Positions 17,293-24,533 of a stretch of DNA of 41,157 nt are shown piece by piece. Below the pieces are notes generated by a model. That model saw only the letters and a program-made list of their open reading frames with translations. It made no database searches and was not told where the DNA came from. Position 1 is the stretch's first letter. Every line of letters starts with the position of its first letter. Source of the DNA: Granulicella sp. (GTDB taxonomy: Bacteria > Acidobacteriota > Terriglobia > Terriglobales > Acidobacteriaceae); assembly GCA_025357875.1 (NCBI GenBank), contig JANYLK010000206.1:1-41157 (forward strand). Reading direction: 5' to 3'. The position numbers and the translations under genes are program-made.

Positions 17293-17580
17293 ATGCCCGG
17301 CATCGGACAGGAATCAGTCGCAAGTATCCTGGCCGAGGTGAGAGTTGATATGCAGCAGTTCCCCACTGCCGCCCAACTCAATTTCTGGGCCGGACTCTGC
17401 CCGGCAACCATGAGAGCGCCGGCCTCAGAAAAAAAAGCGTTCACAGAGAGGAAACTTCTGGCTCAAGACGACGCTCACGCAAGAGCACCGACGCAGCCAC
17501 CAACAGGCGTAAGACAGCTATGTGCCGGGCCACAGCTCATCCACCAACAGCTGGGCGCAAGTCGCCCATATACGCTTACC
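17293..17580 (+). pseudogene. IS110-family transposase C-terminal remnant
   Basis: MPGIGQESVASILAEV, then FPTAAQLNFWAGLCP is the transposase_20 helix-hairpin-helix region at the end of IS110-family transposases. The expected continuation (PGNHESAGLRKK, GNFWLKTTLTQ) is present but split between frames after about 17400. The N-terminal RuvC-like DEDD domain is missing. It abuts the 3' end of the kinase-LacI chimera, so it may be linked to the deletion that made that fusion. Confidence 0.7.
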
Positions 17581-17583
17581 CTT

Positions 17584-19842
17584 TCATAAGTTCACTCGCA
17601 TCGTCTTGCTCTTCGGGTTTGGAGGCGCGGTTGACTCGCGCACAATCAGACCGGTTCCCAGCTTGAATGAACGTGTATTTCCGGACTGAAGTTGTAGTTG
17701 CAAAAGCGCTTCCACGGCTATGCGGCTCAACTCATCGCGGGATATGCTCACTGTGGTAAGCGGGGGGTTCAGGAACCGGCAAAAAAAAGCGTCGTCGAAG
17801 CCAACTACCGAGACATCTTTGGGTACACGGAGCTTGCGTGCCTGCAGGCCACGATAGACTCCTATTGCGACGGTATCCGTGACAGCAACAACCCCCGTGA
17901 AGCGGACGCGACCGATCACAGAGGCTATAGCGCGCTCGCCTGCATCGGCACCCGGCCCGGCAATGTCAACTGTATTTGTATTCAATCGAAAGTTGCTATA
18001 GGCGCCGACCGCTGCAGGCTGGAACGATACTCCGCAAGCGCCTGCCAGGGGTCGGTGTCGAATTGCATATTGGCGATCTTCATCATCGAAATAGGAAGAG
18101 AGCGTCGCGCGCGAGAGAAATTCGACTTCAGTTGCAGGGCTTTCTGCTGAAAAGAGAGCGCCTGCCGGTAAGCCTCGATGGCGCTCCTGGTATCGCCAAG
18201 GCTGCCTAGTCCAGTTTGTCCCATCACGTCGCCCATACCGCTGTAAGCGGTAGCAGCCTCGCTCATCTGCAACGGAGAGGCAGCTGGCAACGAAGCAAGG
18301 CTGCCGAGAGTAAGACTCGCTTGCCGAAGAGAACCAACAGCATCTGCCGGCCTTCCCATCCCGTAGAAAACTTCGCCGCGCGCCTGCTGCGCAAGCCCAT
18401 ACGCGTGCAAGATTGCCAATGCGCGTATAGGCATCTGCCAAGTCAAGCTGTGTTAGCTGATCGTCGCCCCCATCGGCAGACATTCGGTCCAGATGCTCCA
18501 TCACCCTTGTCACCAGTAGCTTTTGCGCCGAGGTTGATCCCGGAAGTACCTTAATTGCTTCGTCAAGCTCCGACAGCAGGCTTGTACTGAGCTGCTTCAG
18601 ATCCACAGACCGGGCCTCTGCCTTGCGGCGCTGCATGGTCGCAACCCGCGCCTGCCATACCACTCCGAGGATGCCGCACAGGATACTGGCCACTAGCAGA
18701 CTCGCCGCCACAATTGCCAGCCTGTTGCGGCCAATGAACTTGCCCACACGATATCGAAGATTTCCGCGCCGAGCCTGTACCGGACGCCCGTCAAGATACG
18801 CTTGAATATCCGACGCGAACTGATCCACGGTGGAGTATCGCTGCCCCGGCTCTTTACGCAGAGCCTTGAATGCGATGCTGTCCAGATCAAAGTCCAGCTT
18901 GCCGACCGGTGATCCAATGCAGCTTGGTCTGGGTGGCTCCTGTTTGCAGATCACCCTCACCATCTCTTCCGTCGTGAATTCATTCAACTCATACGGATGT
19001 ACCCCGGTCAGCAACACATACAGCAGCACGCCCAACGAGTAGATATCAGATGCGATCGTAATGGTCTGGCCCAACACCTGCTCCGGACTGGCGTAGCGTG
19101 GCGTAAAGGTCTGAAACCCGGGTTGCGTCATATCACCGGCTTCGTTCGAGCCCAGCGGGATCAAAATCTTCGCCGTCCCAAAGTCAAGCAGCCGTGGGCT
19201 GCCATCGCTTGTTACAAGAATGTTGTCCGGCTTCAGATCACGATGAACGATCAGATTCTGGTGAGCGTATTGCACTGCCTCGCAGACCTTTTGGAACAGC
19301 AGGAGCCTCTCTCGTACGGCTAGCTTGCCGCTCTCGCAGAAGCTCGCAATCGAGATCCCCCCGACATACTCCATCGCCAGGTATAGTTCCCCATCTTCAC
19401 TTACGCCCCCATCAAGCAGCCGCGCGATATAGGGATGAGAGAGACCTGCAAGAATCTGCCGCTCCGTGCAAAAACGATTTCGAAAGAGATCGGTGGCCAA
19501 GGGTATGTCGATAATCTTGATTGCAACCTGCTGGCTGAACTGGCCGTCGACGCGATGCGCCAGATAGACCGTTCCCATCCCTCCACGCCCCAGCAACCTG
19601 TCGATGGAGTAGGGCCCGACGCGATACGCCAGTCCGGAGCCCGGCCCGATATTGTCGAGAAGCGTCTTGTGATGCAGTTCTTCGTCTCTGAATGCGTCCA
19701 GCAGGGATCGCATCTCGAGCATCAAAGTGGTATCGCCGCCGCAACTCGACTCAAGCAGAGTGACACGTTGAGGCTTAGGAACCTCAATGACTTCATGAAA
19801 GATCTGTTCTGTGCGCAGCAACCATTCAGCAGAGTCATTCAT
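17584..19842 (-). CDS. Ser/Thr protein kinase fused to a LacI-family C-terminal domain (chimeric ORF)
   Basis: Residues 75-350 are an intact Hanks-type kinase: GRGGMGTVY P-loop (85-93), VAIK lysine 109, HRDLKPDN (200-207), DFG (220-222) and SPE (252-254). A membrane helix follows at about 376-396. From about residue 477 the frame leaves the expected TPR region: one extra T near 18409-18414 shifts it, and the true TPR sequence (LHAYGLAQQARGEVFYGMGR, later DPWQALAEYRSSL) runs in another frame from about 18410 to 17985. By chance the shifted frame stays open for about 135 codons and enters, at residue 617, the C-terminal sugar-binding lobe of a LacI/GalR regulator (GVVAVTDTVAIGVYRGL, VPKDVSVVGFDD, NPPLTTVSISRDELSRIAVE). 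The LacI DNA-binding half is absent. Normal kinases of this type end after many TPRs. I think this is a deletion fusion plus a frameshift. Confidence 0.85.
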   Translation of the reverse strand: MNDSAEWLLRTEQIFHEVIEVPKPQRVTLLESSCGGDTTLMLEMRSLLDAFRDEELHHKTLLDNIGPGSGLAYRVGPYSIDRLLGRGGMGTVYLAHRVDGQFSQQVAIKIIDIPLATDLFRNRFCTERQILAGLSHPYIARLLDGGVSEDGELYLAMEYVGGISIASFCESGKLAVRERLLLFQKVCEAVQYAHQNLIVHRDLKPDNILVTSDGSPRLLDFGTAKILIPLGSNEAGDMTQPGFQTFTPRYASPEQVLGQTITIASDIYSLGVLLYVLLTGVHPYELNEFTTEEMVRVICKQEPPRPSCIGSPVGKLDFDLDSIAFKALRKEPGQRYSTVDQFASDIQAYLDGRPVQARRGNLRYRVGKFIGRNRLAIVAASLLVASILCGILGVVWQARVATMQRRKAEARSVDLKQLSTSLLSELDEAIKVLPGSTSAQKLLVTRVMEHLDRMSADGGDDQLTQLDLADAYTRIGNLARVWACAAGARRSFLRDGKAGRCCWFSSASESYSRQPCFVASCLSVADERGCYRLQRYGRRDGTNWTRQPWRYQERHRGLPAGALFSAESPATEVEFLSRATLSSYFDDEDRQYAIRHRPLAGACGVSFQPAAVGAYSNFRLNTNTVDIAGPGADAGERAIASVIGRVRFTGVVAVTDTVAIGVYRGLQARKLRVPKDVSVVGFDDAFFCRFLNPPLTTVSISRDELSRIAVEALLQLQLQSGNTRSFKLGTGLIVRESTAPPNPKSKTMRVNL

Positions 19843-19919
19843 AGCCCTCTGGCAGAGAAGGAGACCCTCTCTATAAAACGTCTACTGCTACAGACTGCGC
19901 AATCTAATTTCAAAATGCG

Positions 19920-20510
19920 TCATTCAGATGAGGCTGATTCCCTACCCTGGGGGTTGATACGGCGGTAGAGCCAGGTCTTGATGAACTTGAGGTCTCGGTC
20001 AACGGTCGCCTTAGAAACTTGCATCAACTCAGCCGTCTCATCCGCGGTACACCCTAAAAAATAACGTAACTCAACCAACTGCACTTTGTATGGATCGATC
20101 TCTTGCAGTTCGTCCAAAGCAATTCCCAACTGCAGTATCTCCGGGCTCCCAATATTGACCCACGGAAGGTCATCGCTCAAAGGAACGTGCTGGATGCCGC
20201 CTCCGCGACGCTGCGCGTGGTTGCTTCGCGCATGATCGATCAGGATCAACCGCATAACTTTGGCGGAGAATGTGTAGAAGTGGACGCGATCTTTCAGCGC
20301 CGTCCTATTCTGGTTCAACAGCCGAAGATATAGCTCGTGTACCAGGGCCGTGGCCTGCATAAATCCAGGATTTCTCTCACGCCGGATATACGCTGCGGCC
20401 ACCTCACGCAAGTGCGGATACACAAGTGGCATCAACTGCGCGAAAGCCTCCGGTTCTCCCTCTTCTTATTTGATGAGCAGCTGCGTTATCTCGCCTTGGA
20501 CTGCTACCAT
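19920..20510 (-). pseudogene. ECF-type RNA polymerase sigma factor, early nonsense codon
   Basis: Reading from ATG 20510, MVAVQGEITQLLIK is followed by TAA (20468-20466, codon 15), then in the same frame EEGEPEAFAQLMPLVYPHLR, which is the start of sigma region 2. The rest is normal: FMQATALVHELYLRL, FYTFSAKVMRLILIDHARS (region 2), and the region 4 helix-turn-helix (VELRYFLGCTADETAELMQV, SKATVDRDLKFIKTWL). The intact form would be about 196 aa. Reinitiation at ATG 20435 would lose the first helix of region 2. It lies 77 bp upstream of the kinase gene on the same strand, the sigma-kinase arrangement common in Acidobacteria, in which the kinase is thought to control the sigma factor. Confidence 0.8.
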
Positions 20511-20724
20511 CGCAAAACCTGCCTGAGTTCAAATGATACGGATAATTGCGTTTAGCCTACCACTTTGTCACATCAAAGAAGGGCAATTCCATCCCGGGAG
20601 TGGTCTAGTCGTTTACCGTCCGCTTACCAGAAGTGGCTTCCATGTCTCAGGCCATGGGGTTTATTTTTCGTACCATCCATGTTCAGTTTGGGATCGTCCA
20701 AAGGTCAGTAACTTTTTTCAAGCT

Positions 20725-21200
20725 CTACTGATAGAGGTCAAACGCAGAAGCTCGATCGTAGGCCACACCATGCAGGCCCTTGGAGTACGCGTCGCCGCGA
20801 AGGTAAAGCGCATCCGCATTTCCAGTCTTGTTGGCCGCCTCCAACCAATGCAACCCCTGGGCATCGTCCACAGGCAAACCAAGCTCACCCAGCCAGTAAG
20901 GCACGTCCAAGCCGGTAGCAGGCATCTCCGCTGCCGAAGTCTGCTGCGACAAAATAAGCTGAGTATGCACGTTTCAAGTCTTTCGGCAAGCCTAGGCCGC
21001 GTTCGTAAACAATTCCCTATAAACAATTGGCACGGGGGTAGCCCTCCGCTGACCTGGCTTCGACTATCTTCACCGCGGTTGCAGGATCATCCGCGTAGTG
21101 GGCCGGGCAATCACCGCGGGGTATCCATTGGCAGCCAGCCAGGCGATCGCCACAGCACGCAGCTTGCACAACCTCGCAATCCAATCCATCGGTATCTCTA
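20725..21200 (-). pseudogene. Sel1-repeat protein remnant
   Basis: On the minus strand the reading DPATAVKIVEARSAEGYPRA, NCL, TAG, GIVYERGLGLPKDLKRAYSA, YFVAADFGSGDACYRLGRAL, with continuation in another frame as DAQGLHWLEAANKTGNADAL, YLRGDAYSKGLHG, DRASAFDLYQ, shows several Sel1-type TPR-like repeats (G-x-A...LG...Y..G.G...D...A...Y..AA..G). One in-frame TAG near 21007 and one frameshift near 20920 break it, and it stops at TAG 20727-20725. The 5' end is unclear and may have been lost at the IS66 remnant. Such proteins mediate protein-protein contacts; no specific role can be assigned. Confidence 0.55.
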
Positions 21201-21268
21201 TGCCTTAGAGAGCCTTGCCAGAACGATGATCGCCAGGAGGCTTCGGCTTCGCAACGATTGTAAACAAA

Positions 21269-21419
21269 GTAAGCGTCCTGTGTTGGCTGGGTATACAGCG
21301 TCCTTTGCTTCGATAAAGATGTTTTGATTGTGGACGCAGAGTTAGGCGGTGGATCGTCGTTGTCCTCTCCTCGTCGGAGACGTAGTGCGGAGGAGCGTCG
21401 GCTGATTGTGGAAACATTT
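21269..21419 (+). mobile_element. Truncated IS66-family left end
   Basis: GTAAGCGTCCTGTGTTGGCTGG at 21269 closely matches the left end of the IS66 at 8096 (GTAAGCGTCCGGTGTTGGCCGG). The start of TnpA follows (VDAELGGGSS, PRRRRSAEERRLIVETF). The element is cut off at about 21416, where the next gene on the minus strand begins its last codons. It is a different, diverged copy, and the missing right part suggests a deletion into the neighbouring gene. Confidence 0.8.
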
Positions 21420-22340
21420 CTAACGGATCTTTTGCCCGACATCTTCAGGGTCACTCGGTAACATGCCCAGAGCAGCCTGTCCTGCACCCATCAGCACCAG
21501 GGAGCGCTGAACGAAGGGGCCGAAGACGAGAAGTGCCGTACACGATAGCGCCAGTCCGAAGTTGATGTGGTGCAGCAGGAGAAACGGTGCAAGCGCCCAT
21601 AGTTCGTCGAGCGGAAGCAGAAGACGCCACAGCTTGAGGAACTTCTCGCGTGCTCGGGGAGCATGGAGCAAAACCATGCAGATCACGAAGGCTCGAACGG
21701 GAATCAGGATCGCAGCGGTCACGATCATGACGATCATTAGCAGAGTCACGTTGGGCACGGCGGCGAAGAGGTCTTCGATCTCCACCAAGTTTGCTAGCGC
21801 TCCGACATAGAAGCCCAGATACATCAGTTGCAGCAGAAGAAACAGCGTCTGCACGAGTGGGTATGACACTTTCGGAAGATCGCGCGGAGACGCCAGGATG
21901 CCGCTGAATGGTCCGATGTCGGGTTGGGGGGAAGAAAACGTTGCTTCGATCGGCATCGGAGACAGCGAGCCAGGGGAGTGTGGGTTATGAGTTACAACCA
22001 AGCCGATGCGTTCGACGGGAGCGACGAAGCGATAGCCTCTGCGGGCCAGGGTCTCCACGAATCTAGGATTCCCGGCGGTATCACCGAGGGCTTCGCGGAT
22101 ACGATTGACGGCTGAGTTGACTCCATGTTCGAAGTCGACGAAGGTTCCGTCCGGCCAGAGTTCACGAGCTATCTCTTCGCGGGTAAGCAACTCGCCGGGC
22201 CGATCGAGCAGCAGGCAGAGCACCTGAAACGGCTGGGCGTTTAGCTTGACCCGCACGCCCTGCCGGCGAAGCTCCGCCGTCGTCGCGTCGGCTTCGAAGA
22301 CTCCAAAGCGATACCGAGAGGCTGGCCGTAGGTCTGTCAT
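21420..22340 (-). CDS. CadC-like winged-helix regulator with membrane C-terminus
   Basis: Residues 8-108 form an OmpR/CadC-type winged helix (YRFGVFEADATTAELRRQGV, later GELLTREEIARELWPDGTFVD, VNSAVNRIREALGD and FVETLARRGYRFVAPV). A linker of about 45 residues leads to a hydrophobic region with four to five membrane helices (about 155-285). It lacks the TPR or TolB-like repeats seen in many acidobacterial relatives, so it is probably a one-component membrane sensor whose signal is unknown. The final residues lie directly at a truncated IS66 end, so the native C-terminus may be replaced by a few codons. It is divergent from the secreted-protein gene at 22510, with about 170 bp between the starts. 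Confidence 0.8.
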   Translation of the reverse strand: MTDLRPASRYRFGVFEADATTAELRRQGVRVKLNAQPFQVLCLLLDRPGELLTREEIARELWPDGTFVDFEHGVNSAVNRIREALGDTAGNPRFVETLARRGYRFVAPVERIGLVVTHNPHSPGSLSPMPIEATFSSPQPDIGPFSGILASPRDLPKVSYPLVQTLFLLLQLMYLGFYVGALANLVEIEDLFAAVPNVTLLMIVMIVTAAILIPVRAFVICMVLLHAPRAREKFLKLWRLLLPLDELWALAPFLLLHHINFGLALSCTALLVFGPFVQRSLVLMGAGQAALGMLPSDPEDVGQKIR

Positions 22341-22509
22341 GTCTTACCGGCAAGTGTACCCGATTTGCGATGGCCTTCCGGATGGTTTGGGCAATGTACA
22401 ACTTGCTCGAAATCCAACGAATCAAATGACTTGCAGCGGCAGAAACAATCTATGCCGGGTGAGGTTTCCTGCATTGCATTGGAGGCCGCGGCGGAGCAGT
22501 CTTTATTCC

Positions 22510-23322
22510 ATGAAGCGACGCCAGTTCCTAATTGCGCAAATATCGCTGTTCTTTTATGGCCTGATTTTTTTCACGCCAAGTTCTCGGCGCGCGATGGCAG
22601 AGCCCCCGGCTAAAGCTGTTTCGGCCTTCAACCTATATATAGACGGGGTTGAGTCGCGGCTGGACCGACAGCACCGCTCGCGGGATAGCTTCCTCGCTTC
22701 CCTCGCTCCTGGGTCCCAGGCCGGACTGCGGCGCGGTGAACTAGTTATCCAGCAACTCACCCTTTCGGATAGAGGCGAGTTGCCCGGAGCGCTGCTACAC
22801 CACTGGCGCGGCACTGCGTTTGCCCCCGGAGCCAAGGCTGCGGATTTTGAGCGGCTGATGAGGGACTTCAACTCTTATCCGCAGCATTTTTCTCCGCAGG
22901 TGATTCAGGCAAGAGTCGTGGCGCGCAAGGACGATCGAATGCGGGCGGTGATGCGGGTGCGGCAGCAACACGTGATCACGGTGGTGATGGATACAGCCTA
23001 CGACGTCAACTTCGGCCGACTCGACGCGCAACACGGATACAGCGTGTCGCGGAGTACTCGGATCTCGGAGATAGATTCGGCCGGCAACGCCAATGAGCGC
23101 GCGCTGAGTGCCGATGAGGAGCACGGCTTTCTATGGCGGCAAAACACCTACTGGAGCTATGAGGAGCGAGACGGCGGACTCCATATGCAGATCGAATCCG
23201 TATCGCTGACGCGTTCCATTCCGGCCATCATTGGCTGGGCGGTGCGGCCGTTTGTGGAGAGCGTGCCCCGAGAGTCGCTGGAGTTCACCTTGCGGGCTAC
23301 TTGCAATGCGCTTCGTCAATAG
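22510..23322 (+). CDS. Secreted protein of unknown function, 270 aa
   Basis: The N-terminus MKRRQFLIAQ followed by hydrophobic residues and SSRRAMAEPP is an export signal with a likely cleavage near residue 30. No membrane segment follows except a weak hydrophobic patch (IPAIIGWAVRPFV) near the C-terminus. The mature part looks like an alpha/beta lipid-binding fold of the START or polyketide-cyclase sort (ALLHHWRGTAFAPGAKAADF, RVVARKDDRMRAVMRVRQQ, WRQNTYWSYEERDGGLHMQI), but I am not sure. I chose the ATG at 22510 because it begins the signal; the frame is open further upstream. It precedes a CDP-alcohol phosphatidyltransferase by 52 bp and probably forms an operon with it. Confidence 0.7.
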   Translation: MKRRQFLIAQISLFFYGLIFFTPSSRRAMAEPPAKAVSAFNLYIDGVESRLDRQHRSRDSFLASLAPGSQAGLRRGELVIQQLTLSDRGELPGALLHHWRGTAFAPGAKAADFERLMRDFNSYPQHFSPQVIQARVVARKDDRMRAVMRVRQQHVITVVMDTAYDVNFGRLDAQHGYSVSRSTRISEIDSAGNANERALSADEEHGFLWRQNTYWSYEERDGGLHMQIESVSLTRSIPAIIGWAVRPFVESVPRESLEFTLRATCNALRQ

Positions 23323-23374
23323 CTCGATCGGCTACCCAGTCGGTTCAAAACTTGCAAGTAAAGAGGATAAGCAG

Positions 23375-24073
23375 ATGAGTGCTAAATCAGCCACTACAAA
23401 TGAGGTTGCGGGATTTGCGTCGGCGCGCCGAGTCAATCAGGCGCTAACGGCTTCAATCGAGAAGCGAGCCCTGCTTTGGATGGCGGAGCGCACTCCGCGA
23501 TGGGTCAGCTCCGACCAACTCACTCTGCTCGGTCTGGGCGCACAGATTGCAGCCGGCATTTTCTATGCCTTGTCGCGATACGATCGACACCTGCTGTGGC
23601 TGGTAATTGTGTGCATCGCCCTGAACTGGCTGGGCGACAGCCTGGATGGGACACTTGCGCGGGTTCGTCGGCAGCAGAGACCGCGCTATGGCTTCTACGT
23701 GGATCACATGGTGGATGTATTCGGTTCCGTTGCGCTAATGTGCGGACTCGGATGTTCCGGGCTGGTGCACTGGCAGACGGCAATTGCGCTACTGGTGACG
23801 TTTCTCATCCTGTCCAGCGAGAGCTTCCTCGCAACGTATACGCTGTCGTGTTTTCAAATGTCGCAGGGAATTTTCGGGCCGACAGAGATTCGGATTTTTT
23901 TGATTATCGGGAACGTGGCATCGCTGCACAATGCATACGCGACGCTCTTCGGACACAGGATTTTGCTCTTCGACCTCGGAGGAGGCATCGGAGCCGTCGT
24001 CATGTTTGCAATGGCGATTGCGGTGACCATGCGTCATACGGCGGAACTCTACCGCGAGGAGCCGCTGCCATGA
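23375..24073 (+). CDS. CDP-alcohol phosphatidyltransferase family protein
   Basis: The product is a polytopic membrane enzyme of 232 aa. It has the complete family signature D-x2-D-G-x2-A-R-x9-G-x3-D-x3-D at residues 88-114 (GDSLDGTLARVRR, YGFYVDHMVD), with all four metal-binding aspartates. Such enzymes transfer a phosphoalcohol from CDP-diacylglycerol or a CDP-alcohol to a second alcohol in phospholipid synthesis; the substrate here cannot be told from sequence. About six membrane helices are visible. The start ATG 23375 has an AGAGGATAAG sequence in front. The TGA overlaps the ATG of the next gene (ATGA), so the two are translationally coupled. Confidence 0.88.
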   Translation: MSAKSATTNEVAGFASARRVNQALTASIEKRALLWMAERTPRWVSSDQLTLLGLGAQIAAGIFYALSRYDRHLLWLVIVCIALNWLGDSLDGTLARVRRQQRPRYGFYVDHMVDVFGSVALMCGLGCSGLVHWQTAIALLVTFLILSSESFLATYTLSCFQMSQGIFGPTEIRIFLIIGNVASLHNAYATLFGHRILLFDLGGGIGAVVMFAMAIAVTMRHTAELYREEPLP

Positions 24074-24492
24074 ACGCGTTCATCCGCTGGGGTAAGTTCA
24101 ATCTTGTTGGGGCAATGGGAATGATGGTCCAGCTAAGCTCCTTAGCTTTGTTCAACCGGTGGTCTACCGGCCACTATCTTTATGCGTCGGCTGCGGCGAT
24201 CGAGTTGGCGCTACTGCATAACTTCATTTGGCATCTTCATTTTACGTGGCGTGAGCGCCGCGCCGACACCGGTGTGATCATGCCGCTGATTCGATTTCAC
24301 CTTTCGAATGGGATGGTCTCCATGCTCGGCAATCTTCTGCTGATGCGAATACTGGTTCAGGAAGCACATCTGCCTGTGTTGGTCTCAAACTGCATCGCAA
24401 TTCTTTGCTGGTCGATCGTCAATTTCTACCTGGGTAATACCTGGGCATTTGCCGGTCGAGAGCTACGTTCAAAAAAGTATGACGATTACTGA
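24070..24492 (+). CDS. GtrA-like family membrane protein
   Basis: The product is 140 aa with four hydrophobic helices and the family pattern FNLVGAMGMMVQLSSLALFN, later ELALLHNFIWHLHFTWRER and IVNFYLGNTWAF. GtrA-like proteins help move polyprenyl-linked sugars across the membrane or are partners of glycosyltransferases. The start overlaps the stop of the CDP-alcohol phosphatidyltransferase by 4 bp, so the two likely act on the same lipid or glycan pathway. No glycosyltransferase gene is adjacent. Confidence 0.85.
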   Translation: MNAFIRWGKFNLVGAMGMMVQLSSLALFNRWSTGHYLYASAAAIELALLHNFIWHLHFTWRERRADTGVIMPLIRFHLSNGMVSMLGNLLLMRILVQEAHLPVLVSNCIAILCWSIVNFYLGNTWAFAGRELRSKKYDDY

Positions 24493-24533
24493 AAGGTGAA
24501 TGATCGCTCGTGACAAAATAGCAGCAGATCATT

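Noticed and set aside
20533-21327. 264-aa plus-strand frame over the Sel1 remnant
   Set aside because: The minus strand shows repeated Sel1 signatures; the plus frame has none and crosses into IS66 DNA.
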